This document shows, piece after piece, positions 13,947 to 16,713 of a DNA stretch of 16,713 bases. Every line of letters begins with the position of its first letter. Within the stretch, counting starts at the first letter, position 1. The position numbers and the translations under genes were made by a program. Source of the DNA: Paracoccaceae bacterium. GTDB lineage: Bacteria > Pseudomonadota > Alphaproteobacteria > Rhodobacterales > Rhodobacteraceae. The stretch lies in assembly GCA_006227805.1 (NCBI GenBank), contig SBFT01000035.1, positions 1-16,713 of the forward strand. The letters run 5' to 3'. Below the pieces are notes generated by a model. It saw only the letters and a list, made by a program, of their open reading frames with translations. It was not told the DNA's origin and ran no database searches.

Positions 13947-14105
13947 GCGTCTTCCCCTTTGGTTGACGCAAAGATAGCCGCAAACCGCTGCGATGCGAGG
14001 GGGCGTGGCCCGCGGTCGCAGGGTCGAAAGCACTTTTCTTTTCCGCGCCCAGACCCTAGTTTCGGGGCAGAACGCAAAAGACGTTCCAATATTGGGAGAA
14101 TAATG
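13947..14105. promoter_or_regulatory. Divergent control region between PQQ enzyme gene and livK
   Basis: These 159 bp hold both promoters. Before livK the region is AT-richer, with CACTTTTCTTTTCC near 14031-14043 and TAGTTT at 14058-14063 as a weak promoter-like pair. The livK ribosome site GGGAG is at 14094-14098. No clear operator palindrome was found. Confidence 0.35.
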
Positions 14106-15293
14106 ATGAAAAAGCTGCTTTTGGCGACCGCCGCCACCGCTCTGATGGCCGGCGCCGCCCAGGCGTCGGAAGTGAAGATCGGGATCATCCTGGGCTTCAC
14201 CGGACCGCTCGAATCGATCACCCCGCACATGGGCGCGGGCGCGGAAATGGCGATGAAGGAAGTCACCGACTCGGGGATGCTGCTCGACGGGATGACCGTG
14301 ACGCCGGTGCGCGCGGACAGCACCTGCATCGACGCCGCGGCCGCGACCGCCGCGGCCGAGCGCCTCGTCACCGCCGATGGCGTCAAGGGGATCATGGGCG
14401 CGGACTGCTCGGGCGTGACCGGTGCGATCCTGCAGAACGTCGCGGTGCCGAACGGCATCGTGATGATTTCGCCCTCGGCCACCTCGCCCGGCCTGAGCCA
14501 CGCCAACAACGAGGATAACGGCCTGTTCTTCCGCACCGCGCCGTCGGATGCGCGCCAGGGCGTCGTGATGACCGAGATCCTGATGGAGGAAGGCATCACC
14601 GAAGTCGCCGTGTCCTATGTCAACAACGACTACGGCAAGGGTCTGGCCGACAGCTTCCAGGCGGCCTTCGAAGCCGCGGGCGGCAAGGTCACGATCAGCG
14701 CGGCGCATGAAGACCAGAAGGCGGATTATTCGGCCGAAGTCGGCGCGCTGGCGGCGGCGGGCGGTCAGCGCCTTGTCGTCGCGGGCTATGTCGATGGCGG
14801 CGGCTCGGGCATCGTGCGCGCCGCACTCGACTCGGGCGCGTTCGACAGCTTCCACTTCCCCGACGGGATGGTGGGCGCCAAGCTGGAAGAGAACTTCGGA
14901 TCCGAGATCGACGGTTCCACCGGCCAGTTCCCCGGCACCGACAGCCCGGGTGCGGCGAACTTCCAGGACCTGGTGGGCGACAGCTTCGATGCCACCAGCG
15001 CCTTCGCGCCGGAAAGCTATGACGCTGCCGCGCTGATCATGCTGGCGATGCAGGCGGCCGGTTCGGTGGAACCGGGCGATTATGCCGCCAAGGTCATGGA
15101 AGTGGCCAACGCCCCCGGCGAGCAGATCTTCCCCGGCGAACTGGCCAAGGCGCTGGAAATCCTGAAGAACGGCGGCGACATCGACTATGTCGGCGCGACC
15201 GCGGTCGAACTGATCGGACCGGGTGAATCGGCGGGCAACTACCGCCAGATCACCTTCACGGACGGCAAGATCACCACGGTGAAGTATCGCTGA
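14106..15293 (+). CDS. livK: Branched-chain amino acid-type ABC transporter substrate-binding protein
   Basis: This periplasmic binding protein delivers a ligand to the LivHMGF importer. The 395-residue product has a clean Sec signal peptide (MKKLLLATAATALMAGAAQA, cleavage before SEVKIG) and no lipobox, so it is soluble in the periplasm. Type I periplasmic binding protein features are KIGIILGFTGPLES (24-37), the Cys74/Cys101 pair matching the LivJ/LivK disulfide, SPSATSPGLS (122-131) and VNNDYGKGLADSF after residue 170. The ligand may be Leu/Ile/Val, but relatives bind amides, urea or aromatic acids, so specificity is open. Two ATGs stand in tandem (14103 and 14106). GGGAG ends 7 nt before the second, so I chose that. 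A hairpin terminator follows 21 nt after the stop, ahead of livG. Confidence 0.92.
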   Translation: MKKLLLATAATALMAGAAQASEVKIGIILGFTGPLESITPHMGAGAEMAMKEVTDSGMLLDGMTVTPVRADSTCIDAAAATAAAERLVTADGVKGIMGADCSGVTGAILQNVAVPNGIVMISPSATSPGLSHANNEDNGLFFRTAPSDARQGVVMTEILMEEGITEVAVSYVNNDYGKGLADSFQAAFEAAGGKVTISAAHEDQKADYSAEVGALAAAGGQRLVVAGYVDGGGSGIVRAALDSGAFDSFHFPDGMVGAKLEENFGSEIDGSTGQFPGTDSPGAANFQDLVGDSFDATSAFAPESYDAAALIMLAMQAAGSVEPGDYAAKVMEVANAPGEQIFPGELAKALEILKNGGDIDYVGATAVELIGPGESAGNYRQITFTDGKITTVKYR

Positions 15294-15314
15294 TCCGGTC
15301 CGGCCGAGACATTG

Positions 15315-15345
15315 AACAGCCCGGCCCGGTGGGTCGGGCTGTTTT
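15315..15345 (+). terminator. Intrinsic terminator/attenuator between livK and livG
   Basis: AACAGCCCG (15315-15323) pairs with CGGGCTGTT (15335-15343). An inner GCCC/GGGT extension closes a 3-nt loop, giving a stem of about 13 pairs, followed by TTTTCC. As livG begins 45 nt later on the same strand, it probably lets most transcripts stop after livK and some read through, a usual way to make more binding protein than transporter. Confidence 0.8.
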
Positions 15346-15390
15346 CCATAAGAAACGCTGCCCGGGCAACACGGGCACAGGGGGTTGCCG

Positions 15391-16176
15391 ATGATCATCG
15401 ACGTGCAGGACGTGCACAAGCATTTCGGCGGGTTTCATGCGGTGGATGGCGCCACGCTGTCGATCGAGAAGGGCTCGATCACCGGGCTGATCGGCCCGAA
15501 CGGCGCGGGAAAGACCACGCTTTTCAACGTGATCGCGGGCGTTCTGAAACCGACGTCGGGCCGCGTGGTGATGGATGGCGAGGACATCACCGGCCTGCCG
15601 CCGCATACGCTGTTCCACAAGGGACTGCTGCGGACCTTCCAGATCGCGCATGAATTCGCCTCGATGACCTGCCGCGAGAACCTGATGATGGTGCCGGGCA
15701 ACCAGTCGGGCGAGAAGCTGTGGAACACCTGGTTCGGCCGCAAGCGCATCGCCGAGGAAGAGCGCGCCCTGCGGGCGAAGGCCGACGAGGTGCTGGAATT
15801 CCTGACCATTGGACACCTGGCCGACCACAAGGCGGGGCAGGTCTCGGGCGGGCAGAAGAAACTGCTGGAACTGGGCCGGACGATGATGGTGGACGCCAAG
15901 ATCGTCTTCCTGGACGAAGTGGGCGCGGGCGTGAACCGCACCCTTCTGAACACGATCGGCGACGCGATCCTGCGGCTGAACAGGGAACGCGGCTATACCT
16001 TCGTCGTGATCGAGCATGACATGGATTTCATCGGCAAGATCTGCGATCCCGTCATCTGCATGGCCGAAGGCCGTGTGCTGGCGCAAGGCACCCTGGCCGA
16101 GATCAAGGCCAACGAACAGGTGATCGAGGCCTACCTGGGCACCGGCCTGAAGAACAAGGCGAAGGTGGAGGCATGA
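15391..16176 (+). CDS. livG: Branched-chain amino acid-type ABC transporter ATP-binding protein LivG
   Basis: This 261-residue cytoplasmic ATPase belongs to the HAAT importer family. It has Walker A GPNGAGKT (35-42), Q-loop Gln84 in RTFQIAHEF, the signature VSGGQ (151-155), Walker B IVFLDE (171-176) and H-loop His209 in VIEHDMDFIG. The LivG-type insertion ASMTCRENLMM and helical arm (90-140) and the ending AQGTLAEIKANEQVIEAYLG are diagnostic. After the catalytic Glu the usual proline is valine (LDEVGAGVN rather than LDEPAAGLN). The catalytic residues themselves are intact. The start is ATG 15391, with AGGGGG 5-6 nt upstream. An in-frame TTG two codons earlier sits too close to that site. It belongs to the livK unit through read-through of the hairpin. 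Confidence 0.95.
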   Translation: MIIDVQDVHKHFGGFHAVDGATLSIEKGSITGLIGPNGAGKTTLFNVIAGVLKPTSGRVVMDGEDITGLPPHTLFHKGLLRTFQIAHEFASMTCRENLMMVPGNQSGEKLWNTWFGRKRIAEEERALRAKADEVLEFLTIGHLADHKAGQVSGGQKKLLELGRTMMVDAKIVFLDEVGAGVNRTLLNTIGDAILRLNRERGYTFVVIEHDMDFIGKICDPVICMAEGRVLAQGTLAEIKANEQVIEAYLGTGLKNKAKVEA

Positions 16177-16183
16177 GGATGTT

Positions 16184-16260
16184 TCGAACGGACTGCGTCC
16201 GTCCGACAGATGCGAGGGGCTCCGCCCCTCGCGCTCCCCGGGATATTTGGGGCGAGAGGA
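16184..16260. repeat. Hairpin-rich intergenic element between livG and livF (Rhodobacteraceae-type repeat)
   Basis: Two hairpins stand in tandem. ACGGAC (16188-16193) pairs with GTCCGT (16197-16202), extended by TCG/CGA after a mismatch. GCGAGGGGC (16212-16220) pairs perfectly with GCCCCTCGC (16224-16232) around TCC. CTCCCCGGGATATTTGGGG follows at 16234-16252, in which CCCC and GGGG can also pair. From memory, blocks of the form hairpin plus CTCCCCxGGATATTT recur between genes in Rhodobacteraceae genomes. Only one copy is present here, so repetition is not shown by this window. It may serve as an attenuator or mRNA stabiliser within the liv operon. Confidence 0.6.
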
Positions 16261-16275
16261 AGACGGGGGCCGGGC

Positions 16276-16713
16276 ATGGGTGACAATCCCTACCAGGACG
16301 ATCGCGGCAACAGGGACGCCTCGATCACCAATCCCAACGGCACGGGGACGTTGAAGGCGTCGCCCGGGACGGGAAGAGCGATGAAGACCTCGGAGGCCTT
16401 CCTGATCGGCGACACGATGACCGGCGGCTATGGCAAGGGCCCCGACATCCTGCATGCCTGCACGGTCGCGGTGAACCGGGGCGAGATCGCGGTGATCGTG
16501 GGGCCCAACGGGGCGGGCAAGTCCACGGCGATGAAGGCGATCTTCGGGATGCTGGACGTGCGGCAGGGATCGGTGCGCCTGGATGGCGAGGACATCACCA
16601 GCCTGTCGCCCCAGGACCGCGTGATCAAGGGGATGGGCTTCGTGCCCCAGACCTCGAACATCTTCACCTCGATGACGGTCGAGGAGAACCTCGAGATGGG
16701 CGCCTTCATCCGC
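16276..16713 (+). CDS. livF: Branched-chain amino acid-type ABC transporter ATP-binding protein LivF (cut by window end)
   Basis: The frame is open from ATG 16276 to the last base (146 codons, no stop). Walker A VGPNGAGKSTAMKAIFG is at 76-92. GFVPQTSNIFTSMTVEENLEMGAF (split over 121-144) is the Q-loop region typical of LivF. Signature, Walker B and H-loop lie outside the window. The first 35 residues (MGDNPYQDDRGNRDASITNP onward) are a polar extension not found in E. coli LivF. I recall similar extensions in Rhodobacteraceae. An alternative start is ATG 16381, with GGAAG 5 nt upstream, which would remove the extension. GGGGG 6-7 nt before 16276 supports the longer form. It lies 99 nt after livG with the hairpin element between. 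livH and livM are expected beyond the window. Confidence 0.92.
   Translation, partial: MGDNPYQDDRGNRDASITNPNGTGTLKASPGTGRAMKTSEAFLIGDTMTGGYGKGPDILHACTVAVNRGEIAVIVGPNGAGKSTAMKAIFGMLDVRQGSVRLDGEDITSLSPQDRVIKGMGFVPQTSNIFTSMTVEENLEMGAFIR

Noticed and set aside
15385..15390. TTG start two codons before livG ATG
   Set aside because: The AGGGGG ribosome site would touch the TTG; ATG 15391 is correctly spaced.
12843..15419. An 858-codon minus-strand frame that would extend the PQQ enzyme by about 490 residues
   Set aside because: The upstream part is antisense to livK and lacks family similarity. The start at 13946 has a ribosome site and a signal peptide.
1..16713. Mobile element, phage, CRISPR, toxin-antitoxin or defence genes
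   Set aside because: Every large stretch is accounted for by housekeeping, regulatory or transport genes. No direct repeat arrays, transposase motifs, integrase motifs or tRNA cloverleaf were seen.

Overview
The window is chromosomal DNA of high GC content. It most resembles a marine-type Rhodobacteraceae (Alphaproteobacteria). The grounds are uniformly GC-rich third codon positions, a PAS_5-type small PAS protein, a metal-dependent class II DAHP synthase, a membrane-anchorless PhoR, the livK-livG-livF order, and a hairpin intergenic element inside the liv cluster of the kind I recall from this family. This is judgement from protein and DNA patterns, not a database match. No rRNA, tRNA, CRISPR array, transposase, integrase or phage gene was seen.

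Layout. (1) 1-757, minus: N-terminal part of a SulP-family anion transporter, cut by the window edge and preceded by a 40-bp palindromic operator-like element. (2) 927-3175: glutaryl-CoA dehydrogenase (gcdH, minus), with its own terminator, divergent from a LysR-type regulator of the GcdR/GcvA kind (plus). This is a classic regulator-target pair for glutaryl-CoA (lysine/tryptophan) degradation. (3) 3172-9256, minus: one tightly packed eight-gene run in transcription order: yicC, gmk, gamma-carbonic anhydrase, a 52-codon small gene, a Cys/Met-metabolism PLP enzyme, phoR, pstB, phoU. Gaps are 4-17 nt or 4-nt overlaps, except phoR-pstB. The phosphate part is reduced: phoR leads straight into pstB with no pstS, pstC or pstA between, and no phoB follows phoU. 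(4) 9257-9569: a 313-bp divergent control region holding a 15-bp palindrome that overlaps a CtrA-like motif. (5) 9570-10262, plus: PAS_5 protein, convergent with the class II DAHP synthase (10276-11646, minus). That gene is divergent from a GlxA-family (DJ-1/PfpI plus AraC) regulator (11831-12835, plus). (6) 12843-13946, minus: secreted PQQ-dependent aldose sugar dehydrogenase. (7) 14106-end, plus: branched-chain amino acid type ABC importer genes livK, livG and livF (cut by the window end), with a hairpin terminator/attenuator after livK and a repeat element between livG and livF.

Most genes are ordinary metabolism and regulation. I see no convincing undescribed multi-gene system such as a defence island or biosynthetic cluster. 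The points most worth a second look are the truncated Pho/Pst layout with a hairpin at the missing-gene junction, the overlooked 52-aa gene coupled to the PLP enzyme, the SulP palindrome, the CtrA-like site in front of the PAS gene, and convergent gene pairs whose stop codons form the stem of a shared hairpin.
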